The translations under genes were made by a program, and so were the position numbers. From NCBI RefSeq assembly GCF_002100115.1, contig NZ_ANBM01000009.1, forward strand, positions 22,005 to 86,004: a stretch of DNA of 64,000 bases, read 5' to 3'. Below, piece by piece: positions 26,418 through 35,752 of this stretch. The notes beneath the pieces are model-generated. The model ran no database searches and was not told the DNA's origin. It was given only the letters and a program-made list of their open reading frames with translations. The first letter of the stretch is position 1. Every line of letters begins with the position of its first letter. Source of the DNA: Anaerovibrio sp. JC8 (GTDB lineage: Bacteria; Bacillota; Negativicutes; Selenomonadales; Selenomonadaceae).

Positions 26418-26918
26418 ATGGGGACTTATTTTGAATTAGACAAGCTGGAGCTGATAAAGGCCCAGTTTGATACAGTTGAATTTGATGCAGAGCAGGCAGA
26501 GCCGGCTCTGTATGTGGGCAAGGAGCAGCTCCTGGACCTTATGAGGGTTCTGCGGGAGACGCCTACCTTCTCCTTTGACCGTATGGGTACTCTGACGGCA
26601 GTGGACTACAAGGAATATATCGAAATGGTATATTGCCTCTATTCCCGTCGTTATGATAAGTGGGTAACAGTAAAGGTGAAGCTGGACCGGGATAATCCGG
26701 AGGTGGAATCCATGACTCAGATTTGGGAAGGCACCAATTTTGAGGAACGGGAAACCTATGATTTGATGGGAGTAAAATTCCTGCATCATCCGGACCTGCG
26801 ACGTATTCTGTTGCCGGATAACTACGAGGCACATCCTCTCAGAAAGGATTTTGTACCTTTGGAGCCTAGAATCGAAGGAGGGGTGCTGACATGGCACAAA
26901 CAGAGAAGTATGTCTTAA
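26418..26918 (+). CDS. nuoC: NADH-quinone oxidoreductase subunit C
   Basis: NuoC is the 30-kDa-type peripheral subunit and binds NuoD. The family signature WEGTNFEERETYDLMGVKF is at about residues 103-121, followed by HPDLRRILLP. It is separate from nuoD, not fused as in E. coli, but its last 28 bases overlap the start of nuoD. Confidence 0.95.
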   Translation: MGTYFELDKLELIKAQFDTVEFDAEQAEPALYVGKEQLLDLMRVLRETPTFSFDRMGTLTAVDYKEYIEMVYCLYSRRYDKWVTVKVKLDRDNPEVESMTQIWEGTNFEERETYDLMGVKFLHHPDLRRILLPDNYEAHPLRKDFVPLEPRIEGGVLTWHKQRSMS

Positions 26919-27988
26919 ACATGGGACCGCAGCATCCTAGTACCCATGGTGTTCTCCAGGTTCAGGTGGAGCTGGATGGCGAGAATATTGTTGGAGCAAA
27001 GCCGGTTATGGGCTATCTCCATCGTGGTATTGAAAAGCTGATGGAATCCCGCACTTATGTCCAGTGCGTTCCGTTTACTGACCGTTTGGACTATGTGTCG
27101 GCCATGAATAATAATCTTGGCTTCTGCATGGCTGTAGAAAAGCTGGCAGGAATCGAGGTGCCGGAGCGGGCGGAGTATATCCGTGTTATTTGTGCTGAGC
27201 TGAATCGTATTGCCAGCCATCACGTATTTATCGGTTCACTGACCAATGACCTTGGTTCAGCGACCGGTATGATTTACGCCTTCCGTGACCGGGAAAAGAT
27301 TTTGGATTTGTTTAATATTATCTGCGGTGCCCGTATGACGGCCCATTACATCCGTATTGGCGGTGTCGTGGCCGATGCTCAGGAAGAGTTTTTGCGGGAT
27401 ACCCAGAAGTTTATTGATTATGTGCCGGAAATGCTGGATGAGTACAATAAGCTCTTTAGCGGCAACGAAATTTTCCAGGCCCGTATGAAAAAGACTTCTA
27501 TTATTACTAAGGAAACAGCCCTGAAGTTTGGCATGTCCGGTCCGAATATCAGAGCCAGCGGCGTGGATTATGATATCCGCAAGATTGACAAATACGGCGC
27601 CTATGGCAAGTTTGACTTTGATGTTCCATTGGGCAAGCGTGGCGACAACTGGGACCGCTATATGATCCGTATCAAGGAAATTGCCGAGAGTGCGAAGATT
27701 ATTCAGCAGGCTCTGGACAATATGCCGGAAGGACCATATATGGCCAAGGTGCCAAAGGTTCTGCGTCCGCCTAAGGGAGATGCATATCATCGCGTGGAGA
27801 ATACCCGCGGTGAGCTTGGCTTCTATATTGTAAGTGATGGCTCCACCAAGCCTTACCGTGTGCACATCCGTCGTCCATCCTTTGTTAATTTGCAGGCTTT
27901 GGACACCATGTGCCAGGGGATGCTATTGGCCGATGCCGTTACAGCATTCGCTACCATTGACCCGCTCATGGGCGAGGTAGATTGTTAG
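26891..27988 (+). CDS. nuoD: NADH-quinone oxidoreductase subunit D
   Basis: NuoD is the 49-kDa-type subunit that forms the quinone-binding cavity with NuoB and is homologous to hydrogenase large subunits. The opening NMGPQHPSTHGVL (about 10-22) and the GYLHRGIEKL segment (about 42-51) carry the conserved histidines near the quinone site. The C-terminus ends DPLMGEVDC, close to the usual DxVxGEVDR. At 365 residues it is short for the family (about 380-430) but has no visible gap in its motifs. The ATG follows GAAGGAGGGG within nuoC. Confidence 0.95.
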   Translation: MAQTEKYVLNMGPQHPSTHGVLQVQVELDGENIVGAKPVMGYLHRGIEKLMESRTYVQCVPFTDRLDYVSAMNNNLGFCMAVEKLAGIEVPERAEYIRVICAELNRIASHHVFIGSLTNDLGSATGMIYAFRDREKILDLFNIICGARMTAHYIRIGGVVADAQEEFLRDTQKFIDYVPEMLDEYNKLFSGNEIFQARMKKTSIITKETALKFGMSGPNIRASGVDYDIRKIDKYGAYGKFDFDVPLGKRGDNWDRYMIRIKEIAESAKIIQQALDNMPEGPYMAKVPKVLRPPKGDAYHRVENTRGELGFYIVSDGSTKPYRVHIRRPSFVNLQALDTMCQGMLLADAVTAFATIDPLMGEVDC

Positions 27989-28009
27989 TACAGATAGGCA
28001 GGTGGAAAT

Positions 28010-29047
28010 ATGCATAGCGGAATTCTTTACTCTATAGGGCAATCCCTTAGAGAAATTCTGACGTCATTAGTAGGCGTTCCTATTTTAGTAGATATTCTTA
28101 TGACGGTAATATGCGCAACTATCCTACTGTTGATCATGGCTACGTCAGCCCTGATATTCACTTTGGGAGAAAGAAAAATCTGCGCATTTATCCAGGTCCG
28201 TATCGGACCAAACCGGGTTGGTCCCGGCGGTTCCCTGCAGTCCGTGGCGGATATGCTGAAGTTGCTGGACAAGGAGGATATTGTGCCACGTGGTATCGAT
28301 ACCTGGCTTTGGGTATTATCCCCAATTCTTTTGCTGGTACCATCAGCATTGATATATGCCTTCTTCCCGTTTGACGATGGAGTAATTTTGGCAGATGTTA
28401 ATGTGGGGTTGTTCCTGCTCATTGCCATTACCTCCCAGACCGTATTGCCATTCCTCATGGGTGGTTATTCCTCCAACAGCAAGTATGCCCTTATTGGTGG
28501 TATGCGTACTGTGGCCCAGATGCTGGGCTATGAGGTACCAATGGTCTTTGCCCTTATGGGTATCGTTATGATTACTGGTTCCTTGAAGATGAGTGCCATT
28601 GTGGAGGCTCAGACTGATGTATGGTTCATCGTCCTGCAGCCATTGGCCTTCCTAATTTACATTGTTACTGCTTTGGTAGAAAGCAATCGCCCTCCATTTA
28701 ACATTGTTGAGGGTGAGTCGGAGATTATAGCCGGTCCGTTTACCGAGTATACTGGTATGCGGTGGGCGTTGTTCTTCCTGGCGGAGTTTTCCAACCTTAT
28801 GTGCATTGGTATCCTGACCACCACACTGTTCCTGGGTGGCTGGCATGGTCCTGATTTCCTGCCGGGCTTCTGCTGGTTCTGGATTAAGACCTTTTTGTGC
28901 GTACTGTTTTATCAGTGGGTTGGTTGGACCTTCCCTCGTGCCAGAGTGGACAGCATGCTTTCCTTCGGCTGGAAGGTGCTGCTGCCAATCGCCCTGATTA
29001 ACGTGCTGCTGACTGGTGTTGGTATCTACGTTTACAATGTAATGTGA
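28010..29047 (+). CDS. nuoH: NADH-quinone oxidoreductase subunit H
   Basis: NuoH is the membrane subunit that forms the quinone channel and links the arms. The 345-residue protein has about eight hydrophobic segments. Family motifs include GERKICAFIQVRIGPNRVGP (about 51-70), the DMLKLLDKED loop and ESNRPPFNIVEGESE (about 223-237). ATG follows AGGTGG. Confidence 0.96.
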   Translation: MHSGILYSIGQSLREILTSLVGVPILVDILMTVICATILLLIMATSALIFTLGERKICAFIQVRIGPNRVGPGGSLQSVADMLKLLDKEDIVPRGIDTWLWVLSPILLLVPSALIYAFFPFDDGVILADVNVGLFLLIAITSQTVLPFLMGGYSSNSKYALIGGMRTVAQMLGYEVPMVFALMGIVMITGSLKMSAIVEAQTDVWFIVLQPLAFLIYIVTALVESNRPPFNIVEGESEIIAGPFTEYTGMRWALFFLAEFSNLMCIGILTTTLFLGGWHGPDFLPGFCWFWIKTFLCVLFYQWVGWTFPRARVDSMLSFGWKVLLPIALINVLLTGVGIYVYNVM

Positions 29048-29061
29048 TAGGAGGCTTCATT

Positions 29062-29478
29062 ATGTGGGGCAAAGGACTTATTGCAGGAATGAAGGTTACC
29101 TGGGGCCATTGGTTTGGCAAAAAGGAAACCGTTTATTATCCTGAAGAAAAGCTGCCAATGACTGAACGCTTCCGCGGTGGTCATCTGGTATTTGATGAAC
29201 AAAAATGTATCGGCTGCAAGCTGTGTGCCATGGGGTGTCCAAACGCTGCCCTTGATTTGACCGTTTCGGTGGATGAGGAGAAAAAGCGTCATATGGAGGC
29301 CTATGTACATCAGATTGGCCGTTGTATGTATTGTGATTTGTGTATTGAGGCATGTCCTACCAAGGCACTGAGCTGGGATAAAAACTACGAGGGTGCTTCC
29401 TATTTCAAGGAAGACATGACCTATGATGCACTGGTTGAGGCACGGAACAGGAGGGGTAACGATGACGGAAATGATTAG
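29062..29478 (+). CDS. nuoI: NADH-quinone oxidoreductase subunit I (two [4Fe-4S] clusters)
   Basis: NuoI carries clusters N6a and N6b in the peripheral arm. Two ferredoxin motifs are visible: C49-C52-C55-C59 in CIGCKLCAMGCP and C88-C91-C94-C98 in CMYCDLCIEACP. ATG at 29062 is preceded by AGGAGG; a GTG six codons upstream lies at the nuoH stop and is unlikely. Because NuoE, F and G are not encoded here, NuoI is the outermost cluster-carrying subunit in this operon and is the likely docking point for an electron donor. Confidence 0.95.
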   Translation: MWGKGLIAGMKVTWGHWFGKKETVYYPEEKLPMTERFRGGHLVFDEQKCIGCKLCAMGCPNAALDLTVSVDEEKKRHMEAYVHQIGRCMYCDLCIEACPTKALSWDKNYEGASYFKEDMTYDALVEARNRRGNDDGND

Positions 29479-29965
29479 TACCCTGGTGTTCTATGCACTG
29501 GCCATGGTGATTTTGGGCACTGCCCTGGGGGTAGTTATGAGCCGCAATCTGGTACACAGTGCGCTGCTGATGACCGCCTGCTTTATTGGCGTAGGTATCC
29601 TGTTCTTTTATCTGGATGCAGACTTCCTGGGCGCCATGGAGTTTATGCTTTACTCCGGTGGTGTAGCAATCCTGGTGGTAATGGGTGTTATGCTTACCAA
29701 GCGTCAGGATGGCCCTCCGGGTAATCCTTTCAACAACAATACCATCTTGGCCCTTGGTGGGGCGGGATTGTTTGCGCTTATCATGATTGCGGTGCTGATT
29801 TCTACACCGGCTCCGCCGGGAGGCTATGTTTCTCCTGATACAGTCAATGAATTGGCGGATTTGATGCTGAATAAGTACATTCTGCCGTTTGAAATTGCCG
29901 CAACCCTGTTGCTGGCCGCTCTTGTGGGCGCAATTATCTTGGCGAAGGGAGATGGCGAAGCATGA
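29462..29965 (+). CDS. nuoJ: NADH-quinone oxidoreductase subunit J
   Basis: NuoJ is a small five-helix membrane subunit near the quinone site. The 167-residue protein has hydrophobic segments at about 5-25, 32-50, 57-78, 92-114 and 142-162 and the family stretch [20 protein letters not shown] (about 58-77). ATG at 29462 follows GAGGGG and overlaps the nuoI end by 17 bases. Confidence 0.94.
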   Translation: MTEMISTLVFYALAMVILGTALGVVMSRNLVHSALLMTACFIGVGILFFYLDADFLGAMEFMLYSGGVAILVVMGVMLTKRQDGPPGNPFNNNTILALGGAGLFALIMIAVLISTPAPPGGYVSPDTVNELADLMLNKYILPFEIAATLLLAALVGAIILAKGDGEA

Positions 29966-30273
29966 GTATTGGATTAGGTCATTGCCTGCTCCTGGCTGCA
30001 ATGCTGTTTACCATTGGCCTTTACGGGGCGCTGGCAAAGCGCAATATTATTGCAATTCTTATGGGCATCGAGCTTATGCTTAATGCCGTAAATATTAATT
30101 TTGTTGCCTTCAACCGCTTTATCCCGGTTTCTGACCTGACGGGCCAGCTGATGACCGTCTTTGCCATTACCGTGGGTGTAGCCGAGGTAGCAGTTGGTGT
30201 CGCATTGGCTTATCGCATCTACAATGACCGAAATACCATCAATGTAGATGAGCTGGATAATATGAAGGGATAG
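29962..30273 (+). CDS. nuoK: NADH-quinone oxidoreductase subunit K
   Basis: NuoK is a three-helix membrane subunit, homologous to MrpC, that forms part of a proton path. The 103-residue protein contains the motif [17 protein letters not shown] (about 34-50) with the conserved glutamate in the second helix. It overlaps nuoJ by 4 bases (ATGA). Confidence 0.96.
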   Translation: MSIGLGHCLLLAAMLFTIGLYGALAKRNIIAILMGIELMLNAVNINFVAFNRFIPVSDLTGQLMTVFAITVGVAEVAVGVALAYRIYNDRNTINVDELDNMKG

Positions 30274-30285
30274 GGGGAGTTTAAG

Positions 30286-32184
30286 ATGTTGTTTGATTTT
30301 GCACTTGAACATGCCTGGCTGATTCCATTATTACCAGCACTGGCCTTTGTGGTTATTGGCATGATAACCCGGTCTTACGGAAAGCTGTCTGCTGCTATTG
30401 CAATCTGCATGAGCATTATCAGCTTCCTTATTTCCTCCGGTGTTACCTATGCGGTAGTAAATTATGGAATTAGTGTTGAACAGCCATTTGTGCAGCAGCT
30501 TAACTGGATGCATATTGGCAGTGTCAGCATTTCCATGGGTGTGTTTATTGATCCGTTAACAGCAATGATGCTGATGGTGGTTTCCACAGTATCCTTATTG
30601 GTACAGATATACTCAGTGGGATATATGAAGGGTGACAAGGGCTATGGACGGTTCTTCGCCTTCCTGTCCCTCTTTGCGGCTTCCATGCTGGGGCTGGTAT
30701 TGGCCGTAAACTTCCTCCAGATGTATGTATTCTGGGAGCTGGTTGGTCTGTGCTCCTATCTGTTAATAGGTTTCTATTATCATAAGGTTTCTGCCAGAGA
30801 GGCCGCCAAGAAGGCCTTCATGACCACCCGTGTGGGTGACTTCGGTCTGCTCCTTGGTATTCTCCTGCTGCAGATTAACTTCGGTACCCTGGATTTCCTG
30901 GAGCTGCGGGAAATCATTCCAGCCTATATTACTGTGGCTGGAACGGGCATGATGACGGTTATTGCCTTGCTGGTATTCATTGGTCCTATTGGTAAATCCG
31001 GTCAGTTCCCGCTCCACGTGTGGCTGCCGGATGCCATGGAGGGTCCTACTCCTGTATCAGCCCTTATCCATGCTGCAACCATGGTTGTTGCCGGTGTGTA
31101 TTTGGTAGGCCGTGCCTTCTTCATGTTCAGTGAATTGCCTTGCGTAATGAATGTTATCGCCTGGGTGGGCGGCTTTACCGCATTCTTTGCGGCCAGCATA
31201 GCCTTTACCCAGACTGCAATTAAACGCATACTGGCATATTCCACCATAAGTCAGCTGGGCTACATGATGTTGGCCCTGGGTGTCGGTTCTTTGACCGCCT
31301 CCTTCTTCCATTTAATGACCCATGCCTTCTTCAAGGCTCTGCTCTTCCTCTGTGCCGGTGCCGTAATGCATGCCATGGCGGATGAGGCAAATATCTTTAA
31401 GATGGGCGGTCTGAGAAAGAAGCTGCCGGTGACCTTTGCCACCATGACAATCGGTGTACTGGCTATTGCGGGTATTCCACCTTTTGCAGGCTTCTTCTCC
31501 AAGGATGAAATCCTGTTGGCAGCCTCCCAGGTCAGCACGCCACTTTATGTATTGGCTACCTTGACTGCTTTTATGACGGCCTTCTATATGGCCCGTCTGC
31601 TCTTTGTAACCTTCTGTGCTGAGCCGGCTGATGAGGAAGCATATGAGCATGCCCATGAGGCCTCCAAGTTTATGCTGTTCCCGTTGATCGTTCTGGCAGC
31701 CCTGGCAGTAGTCAGCGGTCTGTGGGGGCATGTATATGGCTTTGGTGAATGGGTACGCTTTGGCCATCCTCATGAGGCAGGCATCGATATGACGATTGCC
31801 GTTTCTTCCACAATTTTGTCCTTCATTGCCTTTGGCATCGCCTGGAACATTTATGTGGCCAAGCGCTGGAGCTCGGATACTATTGCGGAAAAATGCGGTA
31901 TTCTCTATAAGTTAAGCTATAACAAATTCTATATTGACGAAATCTATGAAGCACTGATTAAGGTCTTTGTAGATGGCGTGGCCAAGGTATTCTACTGGAT
32001 TGATATCTATATCGTTGATGGTATTATCAACGGTCTGGCACATCTGGTGGGCGGCTTCAGCTGGCTGTTCAGCAAGGCCCAAAACGGACAGGCGCAGCAT
32101 TATTCCGGCGTCTTCATCTGTGGTGTGGTTATTCTGGTAGCCTATAGCCTCTACTATCTGGCAGTTCTGGGAGGTGCATTATGA
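30286..32184 (+). CDS. nuoL: NADH-quinone oxidoreductase subunit L
   Basis: NuoL is the distal antiporter-like proton pump of complex I, with a long lateral helix along the membrane arm. The 632-residue length and about 16 hydrophobic segments fit. Conserved segments include FWELVGLCSYLLIGFYYH (about 149-166), the QFPLHVWLPDAMEGPTPVSA motif (about 240-259) with the key lysine region nearby, and FFSKDEIL (about 403-410). It overlaps nuoM by 4 bases. Confidence 0.96.
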   Translation: MLFDFALEHAWLIPLLPALAFVVIGMITRSYGKLSAAIAICMSIISFLISSGVTYAVVNYGISVEQPFVQQLNWMHIGSVSISMGVFIDPLTAMMLMVVSTVSLLVQIYSVGYMKGDKGYGRFFAFLSLFAASMLGLVLAVNFLQMYVFWELVGLCSYLLIGFYYHKVSAREAAKKAFMTTRVGDFGLLLGILLLQINFGTLDFLELREIIPAYITVAGTGMMTVIALLVFIGPIGKSGQFPLHVWLPDAMEGPTPVSALIHAATMVVAGVYLVGRAFFMFSELPCVMNVIAWVGGFTAFFAASIAFTQTAIKRILAYSTISQLGYMMLALGVGSLTASFFHLMTHAFFKALLFLCAGAVMHAMADEANIFKMGGLRKKLPVTFATMTIGVLAIAGIPPFAGFFSKDEILLAASQVSTPLYVLATLTAFMTAFYMARLLFVTFCAEPADEEAYEHAHEASKFMLFPLIVLAALAVVSGLWGHVYGFGEWVRFGHPHEAGIDMTIAVSSTILSFIAFGIAWNIYVAKRWSSDTIAEKCGILYKLSYNKFYIDEIYEALIKVFVDGVAKVFYWIDIYIVDGIINGLAHLVGGFSWLFSKAQNGQAQHYSGVFICGVVILVAYSLYYLAVLGGAL

Positions 32185-33719
32185 TGACTAGCTTTCCTTT
32201 GTTATCAGCAGTCCTGTTAGCACCTATCTGCGCTGCTGTAATTCTGTGCTTTGTTTCGCCAAAGGCAGCCCAGTCTGTACGGGTTATTGCCGCTTCTGCC
32301 ATGACTGTGGCACTGGCCCTTACCCTGTACGCCTTCTTTAACTATGATATGAATGCCGGCGGTATGCAGTTTACTGAAAGTATTCCGTGGATTAAGGATT
32401 TGGGTGTTCATTATGCCTTGGGCGTAGATGGTATTTCCCTTCCTATGCTGCTGCTGACTGACCTGATAGGTCTGGCGGCGGTATACAGCTCCTGGAATAT
32501 TACCAACCGGCCAAAGGAGTTCTACATTCTCCTGATGATTCTCATTGCCGGTGTTACAGGAACCTTCATTGCTACTGACCTGTTCATATTCCTGCTTTGC
32601 TATGAGGTAGTGGTTATTCCTATCTACATCATGGTAATTATCTGGGGCTCCACCAAGCGGGTTTCCAAGGAATATGCCGGTATGAAGCTGACCATCTACC
32701 TTTTGATGGGGTCTGCCTTTATGCTGGTGGGTGTAGTTGCCCTGTATCTCACTGTGGGTGATGTGGTAGGCTTTAGAACCTTTGACATGCAGGCATTGGC
32801 TGTGGCCGGGCAGAGCGGACTTCTCACTGAGGAATTCCAGATTTTCGCCTTCCTGCTGCTGCTGTTAGGCTTCGGTTCTCTGCTGTCCATGTTCCCGTTC
32901 CACAGCTGGTCACCAGATGGTTATGCCGGTGCACCTACGGCGGTGTCCATGATTCACGCCGGTGTACTGAAGAAAATCGGTGGTTATGGTCTTATTCGGC
33001 TTGGTCTGCTGGTTCTCCCATTGGGAGCCCGTTTCTGGGCACCGGTGATTGCCGCATTGGCCATTATCAACGTCATGTATGCCGCTTATATTGCTCTGGC
33101 CCAGAAGGACCTGAAATATGTAATCGGTTATTCTTCCGTATCCCACATGGGCTACGTTCTCCTTGGTTTTGCGTGCCTTAATGTGGTATCCGTAAGTGGT
33201 GCGGTGGCCAATATGGTGGCTCACGGCGTAATGAGTGCCCTGTTCTTCTCAATGATTGGTTTTGTTTATGAAAAGACCCACATGAGAAGCGTGACAGAAC
33301 TTCGTGGTCTGGCCCATCAGATGCCTAGGGTAGCAACCGGCTTTATGCTGGCTGGTATGGCCTCCTTGGGTCTTCCAGGCTTGATAGGCTTCATTCCTGA
33401 GTTTACTATTTTCGTTGGTTCCTTCAGCGTATATCCTGTTTTTGCCATTCTGGCAATTTCCGGTATTATCTTCACGGCTCTCTACACTTTGCGTGTATTG
33501 GCCAAGGTGCTGTTTGGACCACGGGATTCCAAGTTTGACAGATATAAGGACGCCAGAGGCGTGGAGATGATGCCGCTGGTAATCCTGGGTATTGCCCTGG
33601 TGGGCTTTGGTATCTTCCCACAGATTCTCATGGGAATGGTTGGTTCTGGTACAGAGCAGCTGATGCCACTGCTTGACCGTATTGCTGAAGTACCTGGGTT
33701 CATAGGAGGGATCAGATAA
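32181..33719 (+). CDS. nuoM: NADH-quinone oxidoreductase subunit M
   Basis: NuoM is the second antiporter-like proton pump. The 512-residue protein has about 14 hydrophobic segments, the DLFIFLLCYEVVVIPIYIMV helix with the conserved glutamate (about 132-151), and FPFHSWSPDGYAGAPTAVSM (about 238-257). ATGATG gives two possible starts two codons apart. The stop shares one base with the nuoN start. Confidence 0.96.
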   Translation: MMTSFPLLSAVLLAPICAAVILCFVSPKAAQSVRVIAASAMTVALALTLYAFFNYDMNAGGMQFTESIPWIKDLGVHYALGVDGISLPMLLLTDLIGLAAVYSSWNITNRPKEFYILLMILIAGVTGTFIATDLFIFLLCYEVVVIPIYIMVIIWGSTKRVSKEYAGMKLTIYLLMGSAFMLVGVVALYLTVGDVVGFRTFDMQALAVAGQSGLLTEEFQIFAFLLLLLGFGSLLSMFPFHSWSPDGYAGAPTAVSMIHAGVLKKIGGYGLIRLGLLVLPLGARFWAPVIAALAIINVMYAAYIALAQKDLKYVIGYSSVSHMGYVLLGFACLNVVSVSGAVANMVAHGVMSALFFSMIGFVYEKTHMRSVTELRGLAHQMPRVATGFMLAGMASLGLPGLIGFIPEFTIFVGSFSVYPVFAILAISGIIFTALYTLRVLAKVLFGPRDSKFDRYKDARGVEMMPLVILGIALVGFGIFPQILMGMVGSGTEQLMPLLDRIAEVPGFIGGIR

Positions 33720-35167
33720 TGAATTTTGAAGCTATTAGTACAGAAATTTTCATTTTGGTCCTGGGGCTCTTTGCTATTGTTATGGACCTGGTGTTGCCGA
33801 AGCACGAGTCCCGCAAGAGTATTGGCGGGGTTCTGGTATTTGCCCTTACTGGCTGGGTGCTGTACATGTTTTCCATGTATGTTCCTGAGGCAGCCATAGC
33901 GGATGGTTCCGCTTCCAACAGATATTTTCTGGATATGATGTATATAGTGGATAACTATTCACTGTTCTTTAAGCAGCTGTTTATGGTTGCCACCGTATTT
34001 ACCCTGCTGTTTTCCATGGATTATCTGGAGACGGTGCTTCGCTATAAGGGAGAGTTTTATGCACTCCTTATGACAGCACTTCTCGGCATGTGCGTTTTGG
34101 CTTCTGCCAATGACTTCCTTACCGCGTTTATCGGTCTGGAGCTTATGACGATTTCCTTCTACATTCTGGTAGGAGCGAGGATTTCCTCGGTCAATTCCTC
34201 CGAGGCTGCGGTGAAGTATTTGGTGGTGGGTTCTGTATCCACGGCCATTATGCTTTATGGTATAAGTCTGGTATATGGTTCCACAGGAACCATTCAGTTC
34301 TATGAGCTGTTCCGCAACCAGCATCTCTTTACCACCACCGGCCTGGCAGGGGCTACCATGATAATGATTGGTTTCTTCTTCAAGCTGTCGGTTATTCCGT
34401 TCCATATGTGGGCTCCTGATGTGTATCAGGGGGCACCAACACCAATAACTGCCATGCTGGCCATGGGTTCCAAGGCAGCTGGTATTGCGGTGTTCATGCG
34501 GGTATTGTTTGTGGCCTTCCCACTTATTGGGTTCTACTGGCTGCCTATGCTGGCAGTTCTGTCAGCTGTCTGCATGATCGGCGGTAACGTGATGGCTATC
34601 CGCCAGCACGATGTAAAGCGGATGCTGGCCTATTCCTCCATTGCCCAGGCGGGCTACATGATGGTAGGCATGGTGTCAGCGGATTATCCGGGTATGAAGG
34701 CCGTTATGTTCTACGGTATGCTGTACGTCTTTGCCAATGTGGGTGCCTTTACGGCCCTGTCAGTGGTGGAGCAGCAGCGGGGCGGCTCTGATTACAAAAA
34801 CTTGGCTGGCCTGGCCAAGTCGGCACCGGTTCTGGCAGCAGTAATGACCATTTCCCTGCTGTCCATGGCAGGTATTCCGCCTACAGCCGGATTTGCCGGT
34901 AAGCTGTATCTCTTTACGGCGGTAGTAAATCAGGGCTATCTGTGGCTGGCCTTTGTGGGCTTCATTATGTCCATGATTTCTGTTTATTACTATCTGCAGG
35001 TGGCCAAGGCCATGTACCTTACCGAGGGAGATGGCAGTCCAATGCAGATATCCGGGGCCGTTCGGGCCGCAGCTGTATTGAGTGTTATCGCTACCATTCT
35101 CTTTGGTGTATGGCCGGAAAAACTGGCTGAACTCACCAATTTGGCGGCTTATACCTTCTTACAGTAA
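33719..35167 (+). CDS. nuoN: NADH-quinone oxidoreductase subunit N
   Basis: NuoN is the antiporter-like proton pump nearest the quinone site. The 482-residue protein has about 14 hydrophobic segments, the FIGLELMTISFYILVGARI helix (about 138-156) and the IPFHMWAPDVYQGAPTPITA motif (about 225-244). It is the last gene of the operon and is followed by a strong terminator. nuoE, nuoF and nuoG are not present anywhere in the window. Confidence 0.96.
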   Translation: MNFEAISTEIFILVLGLFAIVMDLVLPKHESRKSIGGVLVFALTGWVLYMFSMYVPEAAIADGSASNRYFLDMMYIVDNYSLFFKQLFMVATVFTLLFSMDYLETVLRYKGEFYALLMTALLGMCVLASANDFLTAFIGLELMTISFYILVGARISSVNSSEAAVKYLVVGSVSTAIMLYGISLVYGSTGTIQFYELFRNQHLFTTTGLAGATMIMIGFFFKLSVIPFHMWAPDVYQGAPTPITAMLAMGSKAAGIAVFMRVLFVAFPLIGFYWLPMLAVLSAVCMIGGNVMAIRQHDVKRMLAYSSIAQAGYMMVGMVSADYPGMKAVMFYGMLYVFANVGAFTALSVVEQQRGGSDYKNLAGLAKSAPVLAAVMTISLLSMAGIPPTAGFAGKLYLFTAVVNQGYLWLAFVGFIMSMISVYYYLQVAKAMYLTEGDGSPMQISGAVRAAAVLSVIATILFGVWPEKLAELTNLAAYTFLQ

Positions 35168-35185
35168 TATTCAGTAACTAAACTA

Positions 35186-35228
35186 AAAATGCTGTTGTGT
35201 ATCTGATGGTACACAGCAGCATTTTTTT
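35186..35228 (+). terminator. Terminator of the nuo operon
   Basis: A long hairpin (AAATGCTGTTGTGTA paired with TACACAGCAGCATTT, one bulge) is followed by seven T residues. Confidence 0.85.
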
Positions 35229-35330
35229 ATAATCTATAATTAATATATAAAGAAAAAGACAAAAAAATATTACAGGTGAATGGAATTAAAACGATAAAAA
35301 TTTAGAAAATTTTAATTATAGTTTAATCCA

Positions 35331-35359
35331 TTGACAAAGAACTAAAAGTTAACTATCAT
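35331..35359 (+). promoter_or_regulatory. Promoter of the comFB-like gene
   Basis: TTGACA (35331-35336) and TATCAT (35354-35359) are 17 bp apart. The leader then contains a small hairpin (TGCACA / TGTGCA near 35380-35400) before the ribosome site. The rest of the gap from 35229 is very AT-rich and shows no gene. Confidence 0.7.
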
Positions 35360-35427
35360 TTAATAAATGGGATTTATGCTATGCACATTGGAGAGTGTGC
35401 AGCAATTTTAATTCTGGGGGAAATGGA

Positions 35428-35691
35428 ATGGTTTTGAAGAATTACATGGAAGATTATGTGGTGGACAAGATAGAACGTCTTGCACCACGATATCCGGATT
35501 GTTGCTGGTGTGAGAAATGTAAGCGGGATGTGGCCATATTGGCCCTTAATCATCTGCCGGCTAAGTACGCTTCCACGGAAAAAGGGCAGGTATTTACCCG
35601 TGTTGAAAGCATGGAACGTGACAATGAGATTGAAATCATCAAGCAGATAGCCGAGGCCACCAATATTGTAAGGGCCCATCCAAGGCACTAA
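35428..35691 (+). CDS. comFB: ComFB-family late competence protein
   Basis: An 87-residue protein of the ComFB family. It has the family pattern of a short helical start (MEDYVVDKI), a CxWCEKCKRDV-like cysteine cluster (three cysteines near residues 24-30) that could bind metal, and LALNHLPAKY. ComFB was named from the Bacillus comF operon, but no function is established there; cyanobacterial homologues have been reported as c-di-nucleotide receptors. ATG at 35428 follows GGGGG by 7 nt. It is a single-gene unit between two terminators, apart from the other com genes in this window. Confidence 0.88.
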   Translation: MVLKNYMEDYVVDKIERLAPRYPDCCWCEKCKRDVAILALNHLPAKYASTEKGQVFTRVESMERDNEIEIIKQIAEATNIVRAHPRH

Positions 35692-35705
35692 ATTTACAGC
35701 AAAAT

Positions 35706-35746
35706 AAATAATACCCGGAACCAGCCCAGGTTCCGGGTTATTTTTA
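35706..35746. terminator. Bidirectional terminator between convergent genes
   Basis: A long stem (ATAATACCCGGAACC paired with GGTTCCGGGTTATT) with A and T runs on its two sides serves both comFB (plus) and the aminotransferase gene (minus). Confidence 0.85.
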
Positions 35747-35752
35747 TGTAAA

